Origin: Methanomassiliicoccales archaeon PtaU1.Bin124
GTDB lineage: Archaea; Thermoplasmatota; Thermoplasmata; Methanomassiliicoccales; UBA472
DNA length: 63,790 nucleotides
NCBI GenBank assembly: GCA_002067865.1
Contig: MVRC01000004.1
Coordinates: forward strand, 1 to 63,790
Direction: 5' to 3'
Below are positions 28,125-36,625 of the stretch, piece after piece. Under the pieces are notes generated by a model that had not been told where the DNA came from, made no database searches, and was given only the letters and a program-made list of their open reading frames with translations. The translations under genes and the position numbers were made by a program. How positions within the stretch are numbered: the first letter of the stretch is position 1; each line of letters opens with the position of its first letter.

Positions 28125-29161
28125 AGGCGATGTCTTCTATGGAGAGGGTGCTGACCTCGCTGCAGCATAAGGAGCCGGACAGGGTGCCGCTCCTCCTCAG
28201 CCTGACCATGCATGGCGCCAAGATGCAGGGCGTCAGCATTCAGAAGTACTTCTCCAGTCCGCAGCTGATGGCCGAAGCACAGGTCCGCATGTGGAAGAAA
28301 TATGAGAGCGATTTCCTCAACAGCTTCACCTACTCCTCCGCGGAGGTGGAGGCGTTCGGAGGGAGCACCATATTCTATGAGGACGGACCGCCCAATTCCG
28401 GTGAGCCGGTCATCCAGGCCCTGGAGGACATCGAGTCCCTGGAGCCCCCAGACGTCCAAACGGTGAAGTCCCTGATGGTCACCATCGAGGCCACCCGCCG
28501 CATGAAGGCGGCCGTGGGCGAGGAAGTGCCGATCCTGGGCGTGACGATATCGCCTTTCTCCTTGCCGGTCATGCAGATGGGCTTCGAGAACTATTTCGAC
28601 CTGCTTTACAGCGACATGGAACATTTCCGCTCCCTCATGAAGGTGAACACGGAGTTCCAGTTGCAATATGCCAACATGCTGGTCGAGGCCGGGGCGACGG
28701 CCATAGTGTACTTCGACCCCCTTTCGTCCACGACGATCATTCCGCGCGCCAAGTTCTTAGAGACCGGGTTCAACATAGCCAGGGACGCGGTGAAACGAAT
28801 GCACGGACCGATCGTGGCCCATTTTGCCTCCGGAAGGATCCTGCCGATCGTGGACAAGATCATCGAGGCTGGCTTCATCGGGGTCAGCGCCAGTGTTGAC
28901 GAGGACTTGAAGATTCTGAAGAAGTTGGCGGGCGGAAAGCTCACCCTGATAGGCAATCTGAACGGCATGGAGATGCCGAACTGGACCGCCGAGCAGATCG
29001 ACCAGAACGTCCGTTCCGCCATATCCGACGGTGCCAGGGGCGGGGGGTTCGTCCTATGTGACAACCATGGGGAGATTCCATATCAGGTCAGCGATGAGAC
29101 GATCCAGGGGATCGCCGACGCTTCCCGGAAGTATGGGAAGTATCCCCTCAAGAGGACCTGA
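28121..29161 (+). CDS. Uroporphyrinogen decarboxylase-fold methyltransferase (MtaA/MtbA-like)
   Basis: The protein has 346 residues with the UroD TIM-barrel pattern (N-terminal R-V-P-L-L-L, D-P-L-S-S, I-G-N-L-N-G). It resembles corrinoid:coenzyme M methyltransferases, which bind zinc through H-x-C and a later Cys. Here the place of H-x-C reads H234-F-A236, so one Cys ligand is missing, while C313 (V-L-C-D-N-H-G) could be another. It is coupled to the corrinoid protein gene by a four-base overlap. It may move a methyl group between corrinoid and an unknown partner, or demethylate a substrate. True heme-pathway UroD is unlikely. Confidence 0.82.
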   Translation: MKAMSSMERVLTSLQHKEPDRVPLLLSLTMHGAKMQGVSIQKYFSSPQLMAEAQVRMWKKYESDFLNSFTYSSAEVEAFGGSTIFYEDGPPNSGEPVIQALEDIESLEPPDVQTVKSLMVTIEATRRMKAAVGEEVPILGVTISPFSLPVMQMGFENYFDLLYSDMEHFRSLMKVNTEFQLQYANMLVEAGATAIVYFDPLSSTTIIPRAKFLETGFNIARDAVKRMHGPIVAHFASGRILPIVDKIIEAGFIGVSASVDEDLKILKKLAGGKLTLIGNLNGMEMPNWTAEQIDQNVRSAISDGARGGGFVLCDNHGEIPYQVSDETIQGIADASRKYGKYPLKRT

Positions 29162-29162
29162 A

Positions 29163-29885
29163 TCACATCCGGATGGCGGCGACCAGTTCCTTGGCCCCGT
29201 TCAACATCTTAGACCCTTTGGGAGTGATGGAATACCTTCCCCTCCCGTTCATCCTTCTCACATAGCCAGCGTCACGCAGGGGCCGCAAGTGGTGCTGCAG
29301 ATGGCCCGTACGAAGTTCCAGGGCCTGGCTGAGCTCGGTGAAGTTGCACTCCTTCTGCGACAATGTCTCGAGGATCCTCACCCTGGCCGGATAGGACAGA
29401 GGGTCGAGCGCAGAGGCGATCTCATCGGCAGCTGCCACGGCCGGCTGGGTCGGTGCGTTGCGCGCGATCAACCTTTCGGTAAGTTCCATGTTGATGGCTG
29501 TCTCATTGATGGCCTTCTTGGCCTGGTCCGAACAGGTCGTGTTCATGCAAGGGCTGCTTCCGGAGCAAAGCACATCGTTGATGAGATCCAGCCTCCTCCT
29601 GGCCTCATCGGTCCTTCCCTCGCTGTACAGGTCGACAACACATTCCAATTCCTCCCTCAGCCTGACCAGGCAGGCCGTTCTGTTGGCGCAGTCAGAGGTC
29701 TTCCTAAGCGCCGATAACGTCTCGTCGACCATGTGCATATTATCGTCCGACAGGAGCAAGGTGACCTTCTTGGCGAGCGGATCGTTCGCACCGGCCACTC
29801 TGAGATCGTTGACCGATCGGTTCAACGCCCTGACCTCGTTCTGCAACGATTCCAACTGTCTCATGATCTCTTCCGATTCAGCCAT
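29163..29885 (-). CDS. Winged-helix (ArsR-like) regulator with cysteine-bearing N-terminal domain
   Basis: About 240 residues. The N-terminal 150 residues are mostly helical, with a coiled-coil start (about 1-30) and seven cysteines in groups (D-C-A-N-R-T-A-C, C-S-G-S-S-P-C, T-T-C) that could bind metal or sense redox state. The C-terminal 80 residues are a winged helix (L-D-P-L-S-Y-P-A-R-V-R-I-L, then L-Q-H-H-L-R-P-L-R-D-A-G-Y-V recognition region). ATG 29885 was chosen over an upstream GTG four codons earlier. It converges with the corrinoid pair and is divergent from the flavin-barrel gene at 29972; it may control either. Target unknown. Confidence 0.8.
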   Translation of the reverse strand: MAESEEIMRQLESLQNEVRALNRSVNDLRVAGANDPLAKKVTLLLSDDNMHMVDETLSALRKTSDCANRTACLVRLREELECVVDLYSEGRTDEARRRLDLINDVLCSGSSPCMNTTCSDQAKKAINETAINMELTERLIARNAPTQPAVAAADEIASALDPLSYPARVRILETLSQKECNFTELSQALELRTGHLQHHLRPLRDAGYVRRMNGRGRYSITPKGSKMLNGAKELVAAIRM

Positions 29886-29971
29886 GGGGACCACTGGGAA
29901 ATTTTAATAGAAACGTATTAAATCATAATATTTATCTATATCTCACAGACATTCGCAGACTGGTGAATCAA

Positions 29972-30382
29972 ATGGTTGAGCTACCGAAGGAAGTCAACGA
30001 AATGGTCAACGACCCGAAGGCCATGAAGGTCATCACCACCGTCTCCGCTGAGGGGGTATTGCACTCTGTGCGTGTCGGAAGCCTTATGGCTCCGGCTCCG
30101 AGCCTCATCGCTGTCGGCGCTATTCTGATGAAGACCAGCAACAAGAACCTCGAGGACATGAAGAAGCACAACAAGGAGGTCGCCATCCTGGTGAACTCCG
30201 AGATGAAGTCCTACCTCATCCTCGGCAAGATCAAGGATGCCCACAAGTCCGGCCAGCTGTTCGACAAGATGAACGAGCACTTGAAGCCCCTGGGCATGCA
30301 GGCCAGTACCGTCTGGACCTTCGAGCCGACCGGCGTCTGGAACCAGAGCGCCAACTACGAGGCCGGCAAGAAGATCGCGTAA
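29972..30382 (+). CDS. Pyridoxamine 5'-phosphate oxidase-like FMN-binding split-barrel protein
   Basis: About 136 residues. The pattern K-V-I-T-T-V-S-A-E-G ... I-L-M-K-T-S-N-K-N, then a Y-L-I-L-G-K-I strand is that of small PNPOx-like flavin-binding proteins. These bind FMN, F420 or heme in various members; the specific cofactor is not clear. ATG 29972 is six bases behind GGTGA (29961-29965); an in-frame GTG at 29963 is inside that site. A long AT-rich promoter is shared with the regulator at 29885. It ends before a strong hairpin. Confidence 0.8.
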   Translation: MVELPKEVNEMVNDPKAMKVITTVSAEGVLHSVRVGSLMAPAPSLIAVGAILMKTSNKNLEDMKKHNKEVAILVNSEMKSYLILGKIKDAHKSGQLFDKMNEHLKPLGMQASTVWTFEPTGVWNQSANYEAGKKIA

Positions 30383-30410
30383 ATCGTTTGGATAACCTAC
30401 CTTCTAGGTC

Positions 30411-30430
30411 GGAGGGCCGTTCGGCCCTCC
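30411..30430. terminator. Perfect 8-bp hairpin between convergent genes
   Basis: GGAGGGCC, loop GTTC, GGCCCTCC lies between the flavin-barrel gene (+) and the acetolactate decarboxylase gene (-). It can serve both strands. Confidence 0.65.
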
Positions 30431-30442
30431 CCCTAACATATT

Positions 30443-31174
30443 TTAGAATTCCAGTTCCAGACCTTCCTTGTAATCGAACTGTGCGACGGCATCGTTCACC
30501 GACATATCGAGGACATGCCCCCCGCTCTTCCTGTCATCACTGATGAAATGCAGGTGGAAACCAGCCGAGTCTATGGTGCCGATGTACGAGGGCGAATAGA
30601 AGCCGACCAACGTTCCTGAGACATTGGCCAGCCCATACACGCTCTGGTTCTCTAGGACCATTGGCAATGGGGGGTAAGGCTCGATCTGTCCAGGCACGCT
30701 CCTCACGGTCATCGAGGTGAAATTGGCATGTATCACGATGAGCACGAAGACATCGGTATCGTTCATGGAAGCGAGCAGCTGCTGCTGGAGGACGGTATAG
30801 TTGACGACCATAGTGACACCTGTGGTCGCATCCACGCCGAGGTCGGAGACGCTTGCGAACGGTGTTTTAACCGCCCCGTCCACCCGGACCATGGTTCCGT
30901 CGTTCAATGCCTGATAGCACGCTCCGTCCAGAACGATCATCTCGCCATTGATCCCTTCGAACGTTCCCAGGCCCATCGAACCATGGGACAGCAGATCGGA
31001 TACGGTCATCTTACCCTGGTACTTGCCCTCCAGCAGGTCCTGCAGGGTGCCCACCTGAAAGACCTGGTCCTTTTCCTCGGCCAGATTCGCCTTCGGCCCG
31101 AACACAACCAACAAGGCGGCCAGGAGGACCATGGCCACTAGGATTATCGCAATGATGACCTTCTTCAGATCCAT
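30443..31174 (-). CDS. Membrane-anchored alpha-acetolactate decarboxylase
   Basis: The protein has 243 residues. An N-terminal helix (5-27) is a signal anchor, so the catalytic domain is probably outside the cell. The rest matches acetolactate decarboxylase: G-E-M-I-V-L-D-G-A-C-Y-Q and the zinc-binding end G-F-H-L-H-F-I-S-D-D-R-K-S-G-G-H with the three His ligands. The enzyme turns acetolactate into acetoin. An exported form in an archaeon is unusual for a metabolic enzyme; the true substrate may differ. It is monocistronic and divergent from the phosphate transporter gene. Confidence 0.9.
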   Translation of the reverse strand: MDLKKVIIAIILVAMVLLAALLVVFGPKANLAEEKDQVFQVGTLQDLLEGKYQGKMTVSDLLSHGSMGLGTFEGINGEMIVLDGACYQALNDGTMVRVDGAVKTPFASVSDLGVDATTGVTMVVNYTVLQQQLLASMNDTDVFVLIVIHANFTSMTVRSVPGQIEPYPPLPMVLENQSVYGLANVSGTLVGFYSPSYIGTIDSAGFHLHFISDDRKSGGHVLDMSVNDAVAQFDYKEGLELEF

Positions 31175-31279
31175 GCCCCTGGATGGAACAGGCGGCTGAA
31201 AATGATTGCTCTCCCCACCCCTCCAACATACGCAGGTCCAGGCAAAATTTGATATCTCCTGGCCTTGATTTTAGGTGCG

Positions 31280-32311
31280 ATGGATATTTTCGTGCTCATC
31301 CTGGCATACCTAGGGGTCGCGATAGCCTTCGGGCTGGCGTTCACCAATGGGTTCCAGGATGCAGCTACCACCGCAGCGACGATCGTCGCCAGTCGCTCTG
31401 CGACCCCCCGCCAGGCGATCGTTCTCATCTCGGTCATGAACGGTATCGGGGCGATCGTGGGTGGGTCGGCGGTGGCGTTCACCATCGCCGAACTTGTCAG
31501 AGGTAGCGACGGCACCGCAACGGTCGTGATCATGCTGTCGGCCATGACCGGGGCCGTGGCATGGAATCTGATCACCTGGTATTACGGAATACCTTCTTCC
31601 TCGACGTATGCCTTGATCGGTGGGATCATCGGGGCAGGGATCGCCGTGGCCGGGGTGGGCAGCATCTCCTGGGGCACGAGCGAGTTCATCAACGCGTTCC
31701 AACTTGTAGGCGTCACCAAGGTCGTGATATTCCTGATAGTGTCGATCCTCTTCGGCCTCATCGGAGGATATCTGGTCTACAAGCTGTCCAAGATCCTCCT
31801 CAGAAATGCCAAAAGATCGATAAACAGGACCCTGCAAAGAACGCAATGGGTCGCGGCCAGCATCTTCGCTCTGGCGAACGGAGCGAACGATTCGCAGAAG
31901 CAGATGGGCATGATCGCGCTCATCATACTGAGCACTGGAATGACCACAACCCTGGACATCCCGGTCTGGGTGAGGTTGGGCGTGGCCGCGGCCATCGCTT
32001 TCGGTACGCTTGCAGGGGGATGGCGCGTGATGCGAACCGTCGGAAGCCATCTGTTCGAGATCAAGCCCATCCATTCGGTCGATTCTCAGATCGTCTCCGG
32101 GGCGGCCATTCTCATATCCACCTTCGAGGGAGCACCGATATCATCCACCCAGGTGGTGTCGACCAGCATCCTCGGGATCGGTGCTGCCGATAATGCCAAG
32201 AAGGTTAGATGGTCCAAGGGCATCGAATTGTTATCGACCTGGACCATCACCCTACCAGCGGTCGCGCTGATAGCCGGCACCGTGGCATTCATATTATCGC
32301 AGCTCGTTTGA
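31280..32311 (+). CDS. pit: PiT-family inorganic phosphate transporter
   Basis: The protein has 343 residues and about ten transmembrane helices in two PHO4 repeats. The signatures G-F-Q-D-A-A-T-T (first half) and G-A-N-D-S-Q-K-Q-M-G (second half) are present. It imports phosphate with H+ or Na+. ATG 31280 begins M-D-I-F-V-L at the first helix; an upstream TTG in frame is less likely. The stop codon overlaps the start of a DUF47 protein gene (TGATG), the usual PiT partner, so the two act together. Confidence 0.93.
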   Translation: MDIFVLILAYLGVAIAFGLAFTNGFQDAATTAATIVASRSATPRQAIVLISVMNGIGAIVGGSAVAFTIAELVRGSDGTATVVIMLSAMTGAVAWNLITWYYGIPSSSTYALIGGIIGAGIAVAGVGSISWGTSEFINAFQLVGVTKVVIFLIVSILFGLIGGYLVYKLSKILLRNAKRSINRTLQRTQWVAASIFALANGANDSQKQMGMIALIILSTGMTTTLDIPVWVRLGVAAAIAFGTLAGGWRVMRTVGSHLFEIKPIHSVDSQIVSGAAILISTFEGAPISSTQVVSTSILGIGAADNAKKVRWSKGIELLSTWTITLPAVALIAGTVAFILSQLV

Positions 32312-32958
32312 TGATGTGTATGCCGAACAGGAATGGCGAGGGAAAGAAGGTCTTGGACAGGCTCTTCCCCATGGAGTACGACTTCTACCAATTGCTGGTC
32401 GACCAGACCGAACGGACATATGAAGGCGTGAAGGAGTTCCAGAGATGGCTGGAGAACGGTCACCTTTCCGATGTGGACCACCTAATCGCCATCGAGGAGA
32501 GGCTGGACGACCTGAGGTACGATCTGCAGCACAAGCTGCACGAGGCGTTCTCCACCCCCTTCGACCGGGAGGAGATATACAGCCTTTCCCGGCAGATGGA
32601 CAACATCCTCAATTTCGCGGTGCTGACGGCCAAGCAGATGAGGGCCTATGGTGTGCCTCCGGACCAGGCATCGAAGGACATCACTTCGCAACTGACGCAA
32701 GGTATGGGGCACATGGCCATGGCCATGCGGTACCTGCAGAAGGGCGATCCCAGGGCGGACATGCTCATCGTCGAGATGCGCAATTGCCAGAGGGCCATCG
32801 AGGACCAGTACATCAGGTCGATGGAGCAATTGTTCTCCAATCCAGATACGCTCTACATAATCAAGCACGCGGAGATCTACCAGAACCTGATGGCGACGGG
32901 GAACAACCTGCGCATCTGCATCGACATGTTCCACCGCATACTGGTCGGAATAATGTGA
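32311..32958 (+). CDS. DUF47 (PhoU-like) protein, partner of PiT
   Basis: About 215 residues, all helical, with the DUF47/TIGR00153 pattern: F-P-M-E-Y-D-F-Y, repeated E-x-x-x-D helices (E-E-R-L-D-D-L-R-Y-D) and D-R-E-E-I-Y-S-L-S-R-Q-M-D. These proteins resemble PhoU with metal-binding E/D-xxx-D motifs and sit next to pit genes, where they regulate or assist transport. The start overlaps the pit stop codon; ATG 32314 and 32320 are alternatives. Confidence 0.9.
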   Translation: MMCMPNRNGEGKKVLDRLFPMEYDFYQLLVDQTERTYEGVKEFQRWLENGHLSDVDHLIAIEERLDDLRYDLQHKLHEAFSTPFDREEIYSLSRQMDNILNFAVLTAKQMRAYGVPPDQASKDITSQLTQGMGHMAMAMRYLQKGDPRADMLIVEMRNCQRAIEDQYIRSMEQLFSNPDTLYIIKHAEIYQNLMATGNNLRICIDMFHRILVGIM

Positions 32959-32959
32959 A

Positions 32960-33409
32960 TCAGGGTTCAGGCTCAAGCAGCTCGAAACCGCTCACCGCGT
33001 CCCTCTTCCGTATGGCGGGATTGTCGGTAAGTTCGTGGATGATTACCTCGAGGACCTTCCAGGTCCGTACCCCCGCCCGGACGCATCCGGTCACGCTGGT
33101 GTCGTTCCTACCCGTGGCGGCATGCATGTGCAGCATCGGCCTTCCCTCCTCATCGGGGAATATCGTGCCGACCCCTGCCAGCTCCCTCGGCTCCTTCAGC
33201 TCGATGCGCATCGGGATGGGAGGGTCGACCTTACCGTCCTTAGGACCGACCACCAGCGCGCTGCCCTCATCCAGTGCGCCCAGGGCAAGGACATAGGCCC
33301 GAGCGATCCTCTCCTTTCTGGCCAGTCTCTCCACGCTCTCATGCAAGACATCGTCCTGTTCCAGCCTCACGACGAAGATCCTACCTGCCCTTGCCTCGGA
33401 ATATCTCAT
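32960..33409 (-). CDS. PPC (DUF296) domain protein
   Basis: The protein has 149 residues forming a single PPC domain: R-x-F-V-V-R-L-E-Q-D-D at the start, A-L-G-A-L-D in the first half, and L-H-M-H-A-A-T-G-R-N with histidines that bind metal in known structures. Stand-alone archaeal PPC proteins are trimers of unclear function, sometimes with DNA-binding claims. It converges with the DUF47 gene (one base between stop codons) and is divergent from the gene at 33504. Confidence 0.82.
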   Translation of the reverse strand: MRYSEARAGRIFVVRLEQDDVLHESVERLARKERIARAYVLALGALDEGSALVVGPKDGKVDPPIPMRIELKEPRELAGVGTIFPDEEGRPMLHMHAATGRNDTSVTGCVRAGVRTWKVLEVIIHELTDNPAIRKRDAVSGFELLEPEP

Positions 33410-33503
33410 CTTCCTACCCGGACCTAGATGGCCTAGGAGGTATGAGGCGATTTCTCCAGCAACTCATTTATCCGTATCACAGCATCCGTGGTCCAGGTAT
33501 ATC

Positions 33504-33998
33504 ATGTTCGAAGGGTCGAAGTTGGAGGAGACCGTAAAGGGATGGATGGTGGAGAGCGGGTTCTATCAGGACCGCATCGAGGACGAGGCGGCCAACTTCC
33601 ATCTCCTGGCCGAGTATCCCGAAAGGTCCGGAAGCACCATTGACATAATCAACCCCAAGAATCGTCCCGACATGATCCTGCTGGTAGGGAGCATCGAGAT
33701 ATCCCCGGAACACAGAGAGGGATTGCGGTCATTGCCGCCGGCCAAGAGGAGGGAGTTCCTCGATAATCTGATGGAAAAGCTCATCTTCCAGCCGGTCGGG
33801 TTCATCGCCAATCCCTCGATGGATGAGCCGCAGAACATCCAGCTGGTCAGGGAGCTGTATCGGGAGGGGATAACCAAGCAGAGCTTCGTGGAGGGGCTGG
33901 GCTGGATCAACCGGTGCATCACCTTCATCGCCTGGAGATACCGCAACACGTTTGACCAAGAGAAGAAGAACGATGCGCCTGGCTCAATGTACCAGTGA
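33504..33998 (+). CDS. DUF2299-like archaeal protein
   Basis: The protein has 164 residues, acidic and soluble. The pattern V-x-x-W-M-x-E-x-G-F-Y ... F-H-L-L-A-E-Y-P ... N-P-K-N-R-P-D and later F-V-x-G-L-G-W-I-N-R resembles DUF2299, a small archaeal family with a secretion-chaperone-like fold and unknown role. It is preceded by CCAGGT and followed after 50 bp by nadA. The family call is from memory. Confidence 0.6.
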   Translation: MFEGSKLEETVKGWMVESGFYQDRIEDEAANFHLLAEYPERSGSTIDIINPKNRPDMILLVGSIEISPEHREGLRSLPPAKRREFLDNLMEKLIFQPVGFIANPSMDEPQNIQLVRELYREGITKQSFVEGLGWINRCITFIAWRYRNTFDQEKKNDAPGSMYQ

Positions 33999-34048
33999 AG
34001 GCGTGGATTCGCTAAAGATTTTATATCATCTTCATAATCGCAAGGGCA

Positions 34049-34957
34049 ATGGACGCGGCCGAGCGAATCCAGCAGCTGAAGAAAGAGAAGAACGCCGTCA
34101 TACTGGCGCATAATTACCAGCCTGCGGAGATACAGAATGTGGCCGATTATGTGGGCGATTCGTTCGGCCTTTCCGTGCAGGCCTCGAAGACCGAGGCCGA
34201 CATCATCATCTTCTGCGGTGTGGACTTCATGGCGGAGAGCGCCAAGGTCCTCAACCCTGGCAAGACCGTTGTTCTGCCAGAGGTCGAGGCTCGCTGTCCG
34301 ATGTCCGCCATGTGCGATTCGGAGATGCTGCACCTCGTCAAGGAGAAATATCCTGAGGCGGCCGTCGTGGCATATGTCAATACCTCTGCTGCCGTAAAGG
34401 CCGAGACCGATGTGTGCTGTACCTCTTCCAACGCCGTGAAGGTTGTGGGAGCGCTCCCGAACCAGCAAATATTGTTCGTCCCGGACTGCAATCTGGGCAG
34501 GTACGTGCAGAGGTTCCATCCGGACAAGGACATCATCGTCTGGCCTGGCTATTGCCCGACGCACGACTCGATCACGGCGGACGAGATCAACCAGGCCAAG
34601 GCAGAACATCCAAAGGCGAAGGTGCTGGTGCATCCTGAATGCAGGCCCGAGGTCATCGATATGGCCGACAAGGTCGCATCGACCGAGGGCATTCTGCGAT
34701 TCGCTCATGAATCGGACGCCAAGGAGTTCATAATCGTCACCGAGGCCGAGATGGTATATCGTCTGTCAAAAGAGAACCCGGACAAGAGGTTCTACTCCAT
34801 CGCTACGGCCGTCTGTCCCACGATGAAGATGATATCGCTGGACAAGGTGGTCCGCAGCCTGGAGACCTTGGAGCCGAAGGTCGAACTGTCACCGGAGATC
34901 ATGGAGAAGGCCAGGAAGCCGCTGGAACGGATGATCGAGATAGGCCGGGATAACTGA
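34049..34957 (+). CDS. nadA: Quinolinate synthase
   Basis: The protein has 302 residues. It has A-H-N-Y-Q near the N-terminus and cysteine ligands of the catalytic 4Fe-4S cluster spread in F-C-G-V-D-F-M-A-E, V-C-C-T-S-S-N-A and V-C-P-T-M-K, with H-P-E-C-R-P. It condenses iminoaspartate with dihydroxyacetone phosphate to quinolinate in NAD synthesis. No nadB/aspartate dehydrogenase or nadC is adjacent. An AT-rich TTTTATAT element at 34018-34026 fits a leaderless or short-leader promoter. A T-run follows the gene at 34993-35000. Confidence 0.95.
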   Translation: MDAAERIQQLKKEKNAVILAHNYQPAEIQNVADYVGDSFGLSVQASKTEADIIIFCGVDFMAESAKVLNPGKTVVLPEVEARCPMSAMCDSEMLHLVKEKYPEAAVVAYVNTSAAVKAETDVCCTSSNAVKVVGALPNQQILFVPDCNLGRYVQRFHPDKDIIVWPGYCPTHDSITADEINQAKAEHPKAKVLVHPECRPEVIDMADKVASTEGILRFAHESDAKEFIIVTEAEMVYRLSKENPDKRFYSIATAVCPTMKMISLDKVVRSLETLEPKVELSPEIMEKARKPLERMIEIGRDN

Positions 34958-35014
34958 TCTTGGGGCGGAAAATCTATTCTTAGATATTTATAATTTTTTT
35001 TAAAAAATAAATGA

Positions 35015-35029
35015 CCGGCTTTTGGCCGG
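35015..35029 (-). terminator. Hairpin terminator of the orphan surface protein gene
   Basis: CCGGC / GCCGG with a short TTTTG loop; on the minus strand it is followed by CATTTATTTTTT. It lies about 8 bases after the stop codon at 35037. Confidence 0.55.
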
Positions 35030-35036
35030 AATAAGT

Positions 35037-36515
35037 TCAAGGTCGGTAGGCTGGAGGGACCCTCCCTCCAATGTCGTGCCTGCGTCTCATCCTGTGGCGT
35101 ACAAGGACGGCCCCGGTCATTACTATCACACCTATGACCAGAAGCCCGATCACTGCAACGAACACCAATCCGCCGACCTGGGTGCCCATGTCCAGCTGGA
35201 ACGCGCCGACCTCGAGAGCGGGGTCATGCATGATGCTCTCCCCTGCTGGGTAGATGTAACCACCTAGGACACAGATTGCAGAGACATGTCCATCGCCTTT
35301 CTCGGACATCTGCGACCAATCGTCCGCCCCGTGCACCTGGTAGGCCATCATCCTGTTCTCCATCCCATCGACCGTGACGTTCGACACCCAGGTCAGGGCG
35401 CCGGTCCTCTCCCAGTTGTCCTGGAAGGTGATGCGGTCCTTGGTCAGCAGGGTGGCTTCAGATGGTACATCGTCACTTTGCTCCGCCACCTGCTCTCCTT
35501 CATCGGTGAAGTAGGTCATCGTGCCTGAGCCGCCCCGGACGTTGCTGCGCACGAACTGGGCGTTGTACCACTCCTCCACCTTTTCGGGAATGAAGACCGC
35601 GTAGATGATGCCATTCTCCAGCATTAGCATCGGGTCCTTGGCCTCAGGGTTGAAGTCCCATCCGTCCAGTATATGGTCGTACTTGAACGCCGTATTCGTC
35701 GAGATCCCTGTATAGTTCTTCTCCCCCGCCTTCTCCGAGCTGATGATCTGGCCGTTGTTGACCGTGACCGAGTAGTAAGGCACCTCGGCCGTTACCTCCT
35801 TGGCGCTGGCGGTCACATGGAAGGCGAACTCGATCCTCTCCACCGACCCATCCGCATCATTCCCAGCCCGGAAGTCCATGATCTGGGGATTCCAGACCTT
35901 GGAATAGCTGACATTCGTCGCATAAAGTGAGAAGTCATATCTCTTCGTCTGGTTGCCGTAATCGACGGTCGTCTTGATATCAGACAGCGTCCAGGCTCGG
36001 TTCAGGTCCACATACTTGTAGACTGCCTCATATCTGGCAGTAGGGTCGCTCTCGAACATCTTACCCTTGGTGGTGAAATCGAACAGACCGTTCCTGGCGC
36101 CATAAGTCTCCCCGAAGAAGGTGGGAATGCCGGTATCGTCGAACTCGATCAGGCCGAACATCTGCTGGCCGAAGACCGTGACGATCGGGATGGGCACATC
36201 GCTGATGATGACGTTGCCGTTCACATCCTTGACGTCCGCCCCGCCCAGGTAGCGGAGGTTCATTCCCACGATGGTGATCGGCGCCGGCCTTTCTTCCGTC
36301 CCATATACTACCCCGAACCAGGCCACGTTCCATCCTTGGGTGCAGTTGACGGCCACATAGCTTCCCTTGCTGAACTCGTTCGTCGTTCCCTGCTCCAACC
36401 GGATGCGGTCCATCGGGTCGCTCTCCGGCGCTGCGCTGACGACCGCAGTGAAGCAGCTCATCACCATCAGAGCTGCCATTGCCATTGCGGTCGTGCTTAT
36501 GATCGCTCCTTTCAT
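35037..36515 (-). CDS. Exported membrane-anchored protein of unknown function
   Basis: About 492 residues. A signal peptide (residues 1-30, ending in V-S-A-A) is followed by a long beta-rich domain with several N-x-T/S sequons and a C-terminal transmembrane helix (about 440-470) with a basic tail R-H-R-M-R-R-R-H. So most of it is outside the cell. I recognise no catalytic motif and no repeat. ATG 36515 has GTGAT upstream (minus strand) and a normal signal peptide start. It is divergent from the membrane protein at 36626; they may share control. Confidence 0.7.
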   Translation of the reverse strand: MKGAIISTTAMAMAALMVMSCFTAVVSAAPESDPMDRIRLEQGTTNEFSKGSYVAVNCTQGWNVAWFGVVYGTEERPAPITIVGMNLRYLGGADVKDVNGNVIISDVPIPIVTVFGQQMFGLIEFDDTGIPTFFGETYGARNGLFDFTTKGKMFESDPTARYEAVYKYVDLNRAWTLSDIKTTVDYGNQTKRYDFSLYATNVSYSKVWNPQIMDFRAGNDADGSVERIEFAFHVTASAKEVTAEVPYYSVTVNNGQIISSEKAGEKNYTGISTNTAFKYDHILDGWDFNPEAKDPMLMLENGIIYAVFIPEKVEEWYNAQFVRSNVRGGSGTMTYFTDEGEQVAEQSDDVPSEATLLTKDRITFQDNWERTGALTWVSNVTVDGMENRMMAYQVHGADDWSQMSEKGDGHVSAICVLGGYIYPAGESIMHDPALEVGAFQLDMGTQVGGLVFVAVIGLLVIGVIVMTGAVLVRHRMRRRHDIGGRVPPAYRP

Positions 36516-36625
36516 TTGGATCACTATGTAGACCATGTCCAGGGACGGTCATATACGGCCACGCAGAAGTCTTACTGACGATTCTTCCTGACGGTTTTAT
36601 ATAATCAAAAGATGAACGGGAACTC

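Noticed and set aside
30389-30404. TAACCT stretch after the flavin-barrel gene as a third DtxR site
   Set aside because: Only the core hexamer fits, it lies downstream of a gene and next to a terminator hairpin; the flanks do not match the two good sites.
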